Source: an uncultured Clostridia bacterium
GTDB taxonomy: Bacteria > Bacillota > Clostridia > Lachnospirales > Lachnospiraceae
DNA: 36,023 nucleotides
Reading direction: 5' to 3'
NCBI GenBank assembly: GCA_946401715.1
Contig: CAMIVF010000004.1
Coordinates: forward strand, 1 to 36,023
Made by a program: the position numbers and the translations under genes. Below the pieces are notes generated by a model that worked only from the letters and a program-made list of their open reading frames with translations, had not been told where the DNA came from and searched no databases. This document shows positions 1 through 7,532 of the stretch, piece after piece (the first letter of the stretch is position 1; every line of letters begins with the position of its first letter).

Positions 1-1331
1 AGCAGTTCCTCCAGCCAGCCCTCGGTTACCTCCACGTCATTGTTCAGAAATACCAGGTATTCCCCCTTCGCGATGCGCGCCGCGAAATTATTGATCGCGG
101 AAAAATTGAAGGCCGGTCCGCCTTCCGGCGCCTTCCAGCGCACCACACGGATCCCCTCCACCCGAAGGGTTCTGTAACAGTCAAGAATCTCCCCCGAGGA
201 GGAATTGTTCTCGACGACGATTACTTCATAATTCTCATACCTCGTGTGAGCACGGATCGCGCTGATACACTTTCTCAGCAGATCAGGCGACTCACGGTTC
301 GGAATGAGAATAGAAACCAGCGGCCTTTGCGTCAGGGTGTACCGGATCCGGTAAAACCCATGGTCCTTCGTCTGGGAAACCGCTCCGTCAAGGCCCCGTC
401 TTTCCAGATGCTCCATGAGCGCCCTTTGGCCGGACTCATACGCATACTGCTTGCTGTCGGGATTGTCCGCCGTGGACTGCTCATGTGTCCTCCAGTGATA
501 GAGCACCTTCGGAATATGTCCGATCCGCTCCGCCGGGATCCGGTCCGCCAGCCGCAGAATAAATTCATAATCCTGCGCTCCTTCAAAAGCACCGTTCAGC
601 CCGCCTGCCTCCTCAGCCAGACACTTTCTCACCATCAGAAAATGGCAGATGTAATTGTTTGACCTGAGCAGATCCAGATTAAATCCAGGCTTGAAATGCG
701 GCTGAAAATGCTCCGGCATGCCGTCAGTGCCGTCCCGGACCTTGTCCTCGTCCGTATAGATCAGATCGACATCTCTCGATCTGATCAGCTGCCAGGCTTC
801 GAACAATGCGTCCGGCGCGATCAGGTCATCGTGGTCCATAAAGCACACAAACCTGCCCCGCGCCTGACAGATGGCCGCGTTCGTATTCGCCGCAATCCCG
901 CCGTTTTCGGCAAGCGGCAGGACGCGGATTCTCTCATCGCCAGCTGCCGCCTCCTCTAAAATCAGGCGCATCTTCTCATCTTCCGGGCTGGCGTTGGCAA
1001 TACACAGCTCATAATCACCGAACACCTGGCCCCGGACACTCGCAAGCAGTTCCCTCAAAAACCTGTCAGGGGTCCTGTATGCCGGCACGATAATGGAGAA
1101 CAGCGGGCCATCCGGTGTTTTCTCATATTCAGCGAGGAAGGTTTTTTTCTCTACCTCCAGGGTGGCCTCGTTGGTTTTGTGTGCCTCATACCATGGTCCG
1201 TATGGGACCTCGTCCGGCGTCAGTCTCTCACGCACACGAATCAGGAAGTCCTTCGGTCCATAATGTCTCAGGTACCGGAAAGCCTTCCTAACATAATAGG
1301 GTTTCAGTTTCTGAAGCAGTGATCTGCTCAT
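1..1331 (-). CDS. GT2 glycosyltransferase with two catalytic domains, C-terminus cut by window edge
   Basis: I translated this from the minus strand; it stays open for 443 codons to the window edge, so the ORF track missed it. The start MSRSLLQKLK lies 1 nt after the aminotransferase stop with a weak GGAA site, implying translational coupling. The first GT-A domain runs from about residue 78 (FSIIVPAY) with the nucleotide-sugar/metal motif FMDHDDL near 164-170. A second GT2 domain begins near residue 335 (PLVSILIPNRESPD) and shows VVENNSS and FLNNDVEV before the cut. Family knowledge: tandem GT2 proteins of this kind assemble rhamnan or teichoic-type surface polysaccharides at the cytoplasmic membrane. 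The neighbours make a 4-amino-4,6-dideoxysugar and a lipid-sugar flippase, so a surface-glycan role is inferred. The acceptor and donor are unknown. Confidence 0.9.
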   Translation of the reverse strand, partial: MSRSLLQKLKPYYVRKAFRYLRHYGPKDFLIRVRERLTPDEVPYGPWYEAHKTNEATLEVEKKTFLAEYEKTPDGPLFSIIVPAYRTPDRFLRELLASVRGQVFGDYELCIANASPEDEKMRLILEEAAAGDERIRVLPLAENGGIAANTNAAICQARGRFVCFMDHDDLIAPDALFEAWQLIRSRDVDLIYTDEDKVRDGTDGMPEHFQPHFKPGFNLDLLRSNNYICHFLMVRKCLAEEAGGLNGAFEGAQDYEFILRLADRIPAERIGHIPKVLYHWRTHEQSTADNPDSKQYAYESGQRALMEHLERRGLDGAVSQTKDHGFYRIRYTLTQRPLVSILIPNRESPDLLRKCISAIRAHTRYENYEVIVVENNSSSGEILDCYRTLRVEGIRVVRWKAPEGGPAFNFSAINNFAARIAKGEYLVFLNNDVEVTEGWLEEL

Positions 1332-1332
1332 A

Positions 1333-2466
1333 TCAGTTCCAGTCCGGATAATCCAGGATGCTCCGGACTACTTGCTCCATCTCCTCATCTTTCAGGTTAT
1401 AGAACAGCGGAAGCCGCATCAGCCGCTCCGACTCTTTCGTCGTGTAGACATCCTCGCCGTGAAAACGTCCGAATTTCAGGCCGGCTTTTGACGAATGCAG
1501 AGGTACATAATGAAATACGGTCCAGACCCCCTGCTCTCTCAGATAGCGGATCAGGTTCGTCCTGGCCTCCAGATCCTTCGTCTTAATATAGTACATATGC
1601 GCGTTATGCTGTGCATAATCCGGCACATACGGCTGCTCAATCAGTCCGGCCTCAGCCAGCGGCCTGAGCGATTCATCATAGTAATTCCAGATCGCAAGAC
1701 GCCTGTCATTGATCTCATCGAACCGCTCCAGCTGCGCGCACAGATAAGCCGCATTCAGCTCACTCGGAAGATAGGAAGAGCCATAGCCGACCCAGCTGTA
1801 CTTGTCAATCTGCCCCCGGAAGAACTTGCTGCGGTCCGTCCCCTTTTCGCGGACGATCTCCGCTCTTTCCTGGTCTGCATCGTTGTTGAACAGCAGCGCG
1901 CCTCCCTCACCCATGGAATAATTCTTTGTCTCATGGAAGCTCCAGCAGCCATAATCGCCGATGGTTCCGAGAGGACGCCCCTTGTAATAGGCATTCACAC
2001 CCTGTGCGGCATCTTCCACAACCTTCAGTCCATGCTTCGCAGCGATTCCCAGAATCGCGTCCATATCACAGGCCACACCGGCATAATGCACCGGGCAGAT
2101 CACTTTCGTCCGCTCTGTGACAGCCTCCTCGATCTTCGCCGGATCAATGTTCATGGTCTTCGGATCAATATCGACAAATACGATCTTTGCCCCGCGCAGT
2201 ACAAATGCGTCCGCGGTAGATACGAAGGTATAGGACGGCATGATCACTTCATCGCCGGGCTGCAGATCACACAGCCAGCTTGCCATCTCCAGCGCAGAAG
2301 TGCAGGAGGTGGTAAGGTAACAGTGCCTTACTGAAAACCGGTTCCTGAACCACTCTGAAGCAGATGCGGTAAACGGGCCATCCCCGCACAGTTTGCCGTT
2401 CGCCAGTGCCTTTTCAAAAAATCCTGTCTCGGTGCCCAGCACCGGAGGTCTGTTAAAATCTATCAT
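1333..2466 (-). CDS. rffA: dTDP-4-amino-4,6-dideoxygalactose transaminase (WecE/RffA-type)
   Basis: A 377-residue DegT/DnrJ/EryC1/StrS aminotransferase, almost exactly the length of E. coli WecE. It converts dTDP-4-keto-6-deoxyglucose to dTDP-4-amino-4,6-dideoxygalactose (Fuc4N) using PLP and glutamate. Recognised stretches typical of WecE include SGKLCGDG-like ANGKLCGDG, GDEVIMPSYTFVST, RGAKIVFVDI, VHYAGVACDMD and VVEDAAQG. The PLP Schiff-base lysine is K181 in FHETKNYS. The C-terminal FHGEDVYTTKESERLMRLPL block is also WecE-like. ATG start with a GGGGAT ribosome site. It sits between the flippase-like pair and the GT2 gene in one operon. The product assignment is strong by family; whether the sugar goes to a teichoic acid, a capsule or a glycoprotein is not visible. 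Confidence 0.93.
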   Translation of the reverse strand: MIDFNRPPVLGTETGFFEKALANGKLCGDGPFTASASEWFRNRFSVRHCYLTTSCTSALEMASWLCDLQPGDEVIMPSYTFVSTADAFVLRGAKIVFVDIDPKTMNIDPAKIEEAVTERTKVICPVHYAGVACDMDAILGIAAKHGLKVVEDAAQGVNAYYKGRPLGTIGDYGCWSFHETKNYSMGEGGALLFNNDADQERAEIVREKGTDRSKFFRGQIDKYSWVGYGSSYLPSELNAAYLCAQLERFDEINDRRLAIWNYYDESLRPLAEAGLIEQPYVPDYAQHNAHMYYIKTKDLEARTNLIRYLREQGVWTVFHYVPLHSSKAGLKFGRFHGEDVYTTKESERLMRLPLFYNLKDEEMEQVVRSILDYPDWN

Positions 2467-2478
2467 CTTATCCCCTTT

Positions 2479-2859
2479 TTACATGGAGAAGACCGCTATG
2501 CCGACCATCATGACTGCGATCCCCAGCATTCTTCTTTTTGATATCTTTTCCTTCAGAACCAGCACACCGATCACCGGAACAAAAATATAGCTCAGCGGCT
2601 CTATGATCGGTGAGTAGGTCAGAGGAACATACTTCAGCGCATACATCGTCAGGAATGTTGACAGGAAAAAGATGCCGTACGCCGTAATTACCATCGGATT
2701 GAGGTATTCCTTCAACCTGCTTTCGTGCTTTTTGTCCGCTTCCGCCTTCAGCATCACCTGCGCGATGGAGGAAATCAGAACGGATATGATCCACACGATA
2801 ATATACTTTTCCAGGCCCTGGAACATGGATCCCGTACCTGACAGCAGTGCCGCACTCAT
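2479..2859 (-). CDS. half-size EamA/SMR-type membrane transporter (ArnE/ArnF-like partner 2)
   Basis: 126 residues with four hydrophobic segments: about 18-36, 57-76, 80-100 and 107-125. The C-terminal PLTYSPIIEPLSYIFVPVIGVLVLKEKISKRRMLGIAVMMVGI is the usual EamA/DMT half-repeat signature. Its start overlaps the stop of the upstream half transporter as ATGA, so the two are made together and probably form a heterodimer. Family knowledge: ArnE and ArnF are paired four-helix proteins that flip undecaprenyl-phosphate-aminoarabinose. Here the pair sits directly upstream of an aminosugar transaminase and a glycosyltransferase, so flipping an undecaprenyl-phosphate-linked sugar is a reasonable inference. 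A drug or metabolite SMR pump is the alternative. Confidence 0.82.
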   Translation of the reverse strand: MSAALLSGTGSMFQGLEKYIIVWIISVLISSIAQVMLKAEADKKHESRLKEYLNPMVITAYGIFFLSTFLTMYALKYVPLTYSPIIEPLSYIFVPVIGVLVLKEKISKRRMLGIAVMMVGIAVFSM

Positions 2860-3299
2860 GAATCCACCTCCTGCATGCCTTCTGCAGTTTCCACGCTCAC
2901 GCTCTCTTTCGCGGCAGGTTCCTGTGTATCGGAAACACCGATGACAATGCCGATCAGGATAATCGCAGAACCCAGGATCATCTTCCAGGTAAGTGTCTCT
3001 CGGAAGATGGTTACCCCCCAGATCAGCCCCCAGATAATCGTAACCGGCTTATTCGTGAAGGCGAAAGTCAGCGACATGTGCTTGAGGATCTGCTGCCATG
3101 CGACGGCAAATGCCATCGTGATCGCAAGCATGACGCCATACCAGAACACAAATCCGAATGATCCGAAGGGATGTCTGCCGGCCAGCTTGGAAGCAGTCCC
3201 TGCCAGAGAATTAACGATCAGGCTGAGATGAAGCAGAATAAACCACTTCAGGGGCACCTCACCCACAAATCTGCTCTTTTTCTGATCCATTACAGACAT
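2856..3299 (-). CDS. half-size EamA/SMR-type membrane transporter (ArnE/ArnF-like partner 1)
   Basis: 147 residues, four predicted helices (about 18-37, 50-70, 79-100, 105-123), then a hydrophilic acidic tail (EPAAKESVSVETAEGMQEVDS) that its partner lacks. The segment FTNKPVTIIWGLIWGVTIFRETLTWKMILGSAIILIGIVIG is EamA-like. ATG with a strong GGGGAGGATA ribosome site, and a well-formed promoter lies just upstream, making this the first gene of the glycan operon. The two halves are not recent duplicates at the sequence level. Function inferred with its partner: membrane translocation of a lipid-linked sugar. Confidence 0.82.
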   Translation of the reverse strand: MSVMDQKKSRFVGEVPLKWFILLHLSLIVNSLAGTASKLAGRHPFGSFGFVFWYGVMLAITMAFAVAWQQILKHMSLTFAFTNKPVTIIWGLIWGVTIFRETLTWKMILGSAIILIGIVIGVSDTQEPAAKESVSVETAEGMQEVDS

Positions 3300-3328
3300 T
3301 ATCCTCCCCGGTACATAATAGACAAGTC

Positions 3329-3357
3329 AGTATAGCATAAAAGAAAAGGTCCTGCAA
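3329..3357 (-). promoter_or_regulatory. sigma-A-type promoter of the glycan operon
   Basis: On the minus strand TTGCAG and TATACT are separated by exactly 17 nt, about 30 nt before the start of the first half transporter. This is the best promoter match in the left part of the window and fits an operon of at least four genes. Confidence 0.7.
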
Positions 3358-3468
3358 ACCCCGGCCGTCGAATCTCCGCAAGCAATTGATCCCGTCGACG
3401 CTCCTGCTCATGGTGCCCTGCGGAGGCAGTCTGCCAGCGGCGGGGCTGCGGATGTACGAGTGACAGTG

Positions 3469-4320
3469 TTACGATTCGTACTCATCCAGGAAGCTGTGCC
3501 TGACCATGTTTTTCTTGTAGGCGATCACACGGTCCAGATTGACGTTCTGGGCAGTCTTGAACAGGTTGGCCTCGATATCGGGATTTGTCTCATGCAGCCT
3601 GCGGATCAGCTGCTTTGTCTCAACCCGTTTGGATGCACTGCTGCCGTCCGGCCTGACAGCGGAACAATTCTCGGTGAAATGGCAGGCACAGCGCAGGAAT
3701 ACCAGGCTGTTTTTCTCCGCCCAGTCGATGATATCGTCTTCCCGGATCAGGTACATGGGACGGATCAGTTCCATCCCTTCAAAATTGCTGCTGTGCAGCT
3801 TCGGCATCATGGTCTGGAACTGGCCGGCCCACAGCATGCTCATCAGAATGGTCTCGATCACGTCATCGAAATGATGTCCGAGCGCGATCTTGTTGCAGCC
3901 CATCTCCTGTGCCCACCGGTAGAGATATCCCCTCCGCATGCGGGCGCACAGATAGCAGGGATTCTTCGGGATATGGTCTACAGCGTCAAAGATCCTGCTC
4001 TCATACACGCTGACAGGGATCCCGAGTTTCCCGGCATTCTCCATGATCAGCGCACGGTTTGGCGCACTGTATCCGGGATCCATCACCAGATACTTCACGT
4101 CGAAGTCGAACTTCCGGTGCTTTTTCAGAATCTGGAACAGCTTCGCCATCAGCATGGAATCTTTTCCGCCGGAGATGCACACACAGACCCGGTCCCCCGG
4201 CGAGAGCAGCTCATACTGGCTGACCGCTTTTGTAAAGGGACTGACAAGCTTCTCGTGAAACCGTCTTTCCTTCTGAAGCTTCCGCTCCATTTCTTCCGCG
4301 TAGTTCAATTCTGTACTCAT
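3469..4320 (-). CDS. TtcA-like tRNA 2-thiocytidine(32) synthetase, PP-loop ATPase
   Basis: 283 residues of the TtcA/TtuA PP-loop family. The ATP pyrophosphatase loop SGGKDSM is at 50-56. A CxxC pair (C122 and C125 in NPCYLCARMRR) and a later cysteine group (C211, C213 in RCACHF) fit the three cysteines that hold the 4Fe-4S cluster in TtcA. GHHFDDVIETILMSML at 148-163 is the second family motif. Known family reaction: ATP-dependent thiolation of C32 in certain tRNAs. In Clostridia several TtcA-like paralogs exist and not all have proven tRNA substrates, so I leave the symbol blank. It lies 18 nt downstream of the LysR gene, so the two are probably co-transcribed. Confidence 0.85.
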   Translation of the reverse strand: MSTELNYAEEMERKLQKERRFHEKLVSPFTKAVSQYELLSPGDRVCVCISGGKDSMLMAKLFQILKKHRKFDFDVKYLVMDPGYSAPNRALIMENAGKLGIPVSVYESRIFDAVDHIPKNPCYLCARMRRGYLYRWAQEMGCNKIALGHHFDDVIETILMSMLWAGQFQTMMPKLHSSNFEGMELIRPMYLIREDDIIDWAEKNSLVFLRCACHFTENCSAVRPDGSSASKRVETKQLIRRLHETNPDIEANLFKTAQNVNLDRVIAYKKNMVRHSFLDEYES

Positions 4321-4338
4321 TTTCTCTCTGGCTGCTCC

Positions 4339-5262
4339 TTATTCATGCAGGGACGCCTGCCGGGCGTCTTTTCTGTGATAGAAGCCCTGCAGGAACCGTA
4401 CAAAATCCTTCCTGAGCGAGGAGGGGATATCATTTCTCCTCTGAACGACAAAGAAAGAACGTTCTGCAGATCCTTCGGGCAGTTCAAAGCACAGTACCCG
4501 CTTTGCTTCGATCAGCTCCTCGGCTGCCCTGTAAGAAAGAAAGGAGATACCCAGGCCTCCCGCCACCATATTCTTGATTGCTTCCTGGTCATTGATTCTG
4601 GCAACGACATGCAGTTCCTTCTCGCTGATTCCTTGTGAAGCCAGGTAAAGATCCGCCGCCTTCAGGCTTCCGCTCCCTTCCTCCCGCAGAATGATCGGCC
4701 CGTTCAGAAGCTCTTTCACGCCCGCATTCTTATCTTTCATTTCCAGGTAATACCGGCTGACCGGTGTGATCAGGACCATCTTGTCTGTGCAGAATTCCTC
4801 CCCCGTCAGATTCTCATCCTCCGGACAGCGGCCGGTCAGGCCGATGTCAGACAGCCCTTCTGTGACATCCCGCTCCACCCCCGCACTGTCGCTCTGGTGG
4901 ATGGAGAAATACACCTCAGGGTGTTCCTTTCCGAACTGCCTGAGCACAGTCGGAAGAATATACGCGGAAGGTATGGTAGACGCACTGATGGAAAGGATGC
5001 TGTGGCCTCTCCTGGAGCAGTTCGCCATAATCCGGTCCCGCATGGCGAGGATGTCTTCCGCATAGGAGCAGAGCCTTCTCCCCTCCGGCGTGATCTCAAT
5101 CTTCCGTGTGGTGCGCATCACCAGTCTCTCTCCAAGCTCTTCCTCCAGCTGCCGGATATGCTGGCTCACCGTCGGCTGGGAAAGAAACAGGTTCTGCGCC
5201 GCATCGGTAAAGCTTCCGGTGTGTACGACCTCCACAAATGTCCTGAGCTGCTTGAATTCCAT
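4339..5262 (-). CDS. LysR-family transcriptional regulator
   Basis: 307 residues from the chosen start MEFKQLRTFVEVV. The track start is nine codons earlier but GGAGGAGAGG sits just before this ATG. Winged-helix HTH at 1-60 (GSFTDAAQNLFLSQPTVSQHIRQLEEELG), then a linker helix and a periplasmic-binding-like effector domain (ISASTIPSAYILPTVLRQF, EGLSDIGLTG, GGLGISFLSYRAAEEL). The effector-domain start resembles the CysB/CysL-like branch associated with sulfur or selenium metabolism. The downstream TtcA-like sulfur-transfer gene makes that attractive, but the effector cannot be read from sequence. It lies about 60 nt downstream of the NHLM ABC operon on the same strand, separated by a GC-rich hairpin. 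Confidence 0.88.
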   Translation of the reverse strand: MEFKQLRTFVEVVHTGSFTDAAQNLFLSQPTVSQHIRQLEEELGERLVMRTTRKIEITPEGRRLCSYAEDILAMRDRIMANCSRRGHSILSISASTIPSAYILPTVLRQFGKEHPEVYFSIHQSDSAGVERDVTEGLSDIGLTGRCPEDENLTGEEFCTDKMVLITPVSRYYLEMKDKNAGVKELLNGPIILREEGSGSLKAADLYLASQGISEKELHVVARINDQEAIKNMVAGGLGISFLSYRAAEELIEAKRVLCFELPEGSAERSFFVVQRRNDIPSSLRKDFVRFLQGFYHRKDARQASLHE

Positions 5263-5295
5263 CCTCTCCTCCGTACAGTGTCTTTTCATAAATAC

Positions 5296-5316
5296 GGCCG
5301 GCCCCGAAGGCCGGCC
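5296..5316 (-). terminator. GC-rich hairpin after the NHLM ABC operon
   Basis: Two GGCCGGCC arms (8 bp) flank a five-base TTCGG loop, giving a stable C(UUCG)G-type hairpin in minus-strand RNA, right after the second ABC gene. The following bases are GTATTTATG rather than a T run, so termination would be weak or factor-assisted. It may be a processing or stability element between the exporter genes and the LysR gene. Confidence 0.45.
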
Positions 5317-5322
5317 GGCCGA

Positions 5323-7512
5323 TCAATCGATATCCACTCTCTGCCGTTCCACAAGCTTCGCAAAGAGCCCGCCCTTTTCGATCAGTTCGTCGTAGGTGCC
5401 CTGCTCCACGATCTTTCCGCCGTCCATCATCAGGATCCGGTCACAGTTGCGGATCGTTGAAAGCCTGTGGGCAATCACAATCCTGGTGCACTTCAGGGTG
5501 TCCAGGGAATCCGATACAATCTTCTGTGTAATATTGTCCAGGGCACTTGTCGCTTCATCAAACATCAGGATGGAAGGATTGCCGGCGATCGCCCTTGCGA
5601 TCATCAGCCTCTGCTTCTGTCCGCCGGAGATGCCTCCTCCGCCTTCCTGAATCAGTGTATGCATCCCCATCGGCATGTGTTCGATGTCTTCCTTCATGCC
5701 GACCATCTCTGCCGCCTTCCAGGCTTCGTCTACCGTCATACTCGGATTGGAGATCGAAATATTCGAGTAGATATTCCCCTGGAACAGGTTTCCGGCCTGC
5801 AGCACGACGCCGATGCTGCGGCGCAAAGACTTCATGTCCAGCATCTGGATGTCGCGGCCGTCATAGAAGATACCGCCCTTCTGCGGCTTCTCAAATCCCA
5901 GCAGAAGCCGGAGCAGCGTAGACTTCCCGCAACCTGTCCTGCCGACAATCGCGACATACTCGCCCTTTTTGATCTTCAGCGAGAGATTCTGCAGCACATA
6001 AGGCATCGTTTCCGAATAGCGGAAGGAGACATGGTTGATCTCGATGCTGCCGCCCAGACGTTCCAGTACTTCCTTATCCTCCTGCATCTCCGGTGCCGTC
6101 TCAAACAGAGGCTTCGCCATATTCAGGGCAGGTTTCACTCCTGCCACCGCAGCGCCCGCACCTACCAGGCTTGTAAAGGCACCGGACATAATAGCATAGG
6201 CACTGTTGAACGCCATGTAGTCTGCCGAGCTGACACGCCCGCGCAGTGCGAAATAATACATGACAACCGCACCGCCCAGCGTAATCATCTGGGAGATCGG
6301 CCCGTTCATCTTCACCAGGAAAGGCGGATTATACGTCAGCTGCGCGGATGGCGCATAGCACTTCGCCCATCTGGCAAATGCTCTCTTCTCCGCACCGGCC
6401 ACCTTGATCTTCGGAATTCCGTTCAGGAGTGCCAGCACCATACCGGTTTCTTTACTGTCATTCTCCATCCTGCGCTGGGTAACGCCCATCTGAATCAGCG
6501 CTGTCGCCAGGGACAGCCCTGCTGTCAGGAGCGTGATCGCCAGAGAAGGCGCCAGAAGGCCTGGCGCAAAATTGAAAATCTGTACCAGGTAAACCAGCGA
6601 GAAAGCAGCGGTCAGCATCACCGAAAAGAACGTTGACGAAATCGTCGAACAAACCGACGTCACCGCCGAAACCCGGGTCGTCAATTCTCCGGAATTATAC
6701 CTGGTAAAGAAGGAGATCGGCAGGGACAGAATCCGCATCATCGCCGCACTCTCCACCTGCAGATTCAGCTGTGACTGAATGTTCTGGCTGAATATGGTCT
6801 TCACCAGATCAAACATCTGCCGTGACATCTCTGACAGCAGCATGACAAGAATAAAGCTGATCAGCATCAGCCTGTTCCCACGATCCAGAAAGCTCTGGTC
6901 ATATATGATCTGCGTGATCCTGGGACCGATCGTCTGTACCAGCGTCACAACGCCCGTCAGGGAGATCATCCATATATAGTCTCTCGGACGGAGCAGGGAG
7001 ATGACATACCTGGCAACCTCCTTGATCCCGATGGCTTTCAGCGGAAACGGCTTATAGAAGCACAGCGCCTCCGTGCTCAGCTCCTTCACCGTTTTTGCGT
7101 TGACATCCTCACTGCTGTCATTGGCCGGATCAACAATCGAATATCCCTTCAGCTTTCCGGGAATCAGGGCGACAACCGACCCGTCCTTCCGCGTCCCGAG
7201 CATGGCACCCGTCGCGTCCTTCCACCACTGGCCGGTCAGCCTGACCTCCCTGCGCAGAATGCCGGAAGGCCTGAGCAGGTAATCCAGGATCTCCTTCGAG
7301 CTTTCCATGCTCTCCGGAATCTTCCTCGCGCGTACGCGGTAATACTTCAGGATCTCCCCCACCGCCCGTGTCGCCATCTCCCGGTCGGACTGGAACAGAA
7401 CCTCTATTTTCTTTTTTCCGATGACCGCATTGGCCATCCGGGCATAAGCATCGGACAGAACGTCATCATCGTTCTGTACACGCTGCCTTATCTGCTCATC
7501 AAACCATCCCAA
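5323..7512 (-). CDS. NHLM bacteriocin-system ABC transporter, second permease/ATPase (no peptidase)
   Basis: 729 residues. A non-transmembrane N-terminal region of about 160 residues (WWKDATGAMLGTRKDG, VVALIPGKLKGYSIVDP) typical of the NHLM ABC2 family replaces the peptidase. A six-helix exporter domain follows (about 170-460), then an ATPase with Walker A GRTGCGKST at 524-532, signature ISGGQ at 628-632 and Walker B ILMFDE at 648-653. The start is TTG: AAGGAG lies 9 nt upstream, whereas the nearby ATG is out of frame. It follows the peptidase-containing ABC gene by 20 nt. Family knowledge: the two ABC proteins work as a pair to export peptides with Nif11 or nitrile-hydratase-like leaders. 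No such peptide is visible here. Confidence 0.92.
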   Translation of the reverse strand: MGWFDEQIRQRVQNDDDVLSDAYARMANAVIGKKKIEVLFQSDREMATRAVGEILKYYRVRARKIPESMESSKEILDYLLRPSGILRREVRLTGQWWKDATGAMLGTRKDGSVVALIPGKLKGYSIVDPANDSSEDVNAKTVKELSTEALCFYKPFPLKAIGIKEVARYVISLLRPRDYIWMISLTGVVTLVQTIGPRITQIIYDQSFLDRGNRLMLISFILVMLLSEMSRQMFDLVKTIFSQNIQSQLNLQVESAAMMRILSLPISFFTRYNSGELTTRVSAVTSVCSTISSTFFSVMLTAAFSLVYLVQIFNFAPGLLAPSLAITLLTAGLSLATALIQMGVTQRRMENDSKETGMVLALLNGIPKIKVAGAEKRAFARWAKCYAPSAQLTYNPPFLVKMNGPISQMITLGGAVVMYYFALRGRVSSADYMAFNSAYAIMSGAFTSLVGAGAAVAGVKPALNMAKPLFETAPEMQEDKEVLERLGGSIEINHVSFRYSETMPYVLQNLSLKIKKGEYVAIVGRTGCGKSTLLRLLLGFEKPQKGGIFYDGRDIQMLDMKSLRRSIGVVLQAGNLFQGNIYSNISISNPSMTVDEAWKAAEMVGMKEDIEHMPMGMHTLIQEGGGGISGGQKQRLMIARAIAGNPSILMFDEATSALDNITQKIVSDSLDTLKCTRIVIAHRLSTIRNCDRILMMDGGKIVEQGTYDELIEKGGLFAKLVERQRVDID

Positions 7513-7532
7513 AGCGATGTGCTCCTTCCGTC

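Noticed and set aside
246-662. 138-codon plus-strand ORF near the left edge
   Set aside because: Shadow of the truncated GT2 glycosyltransferase on the minus strand.
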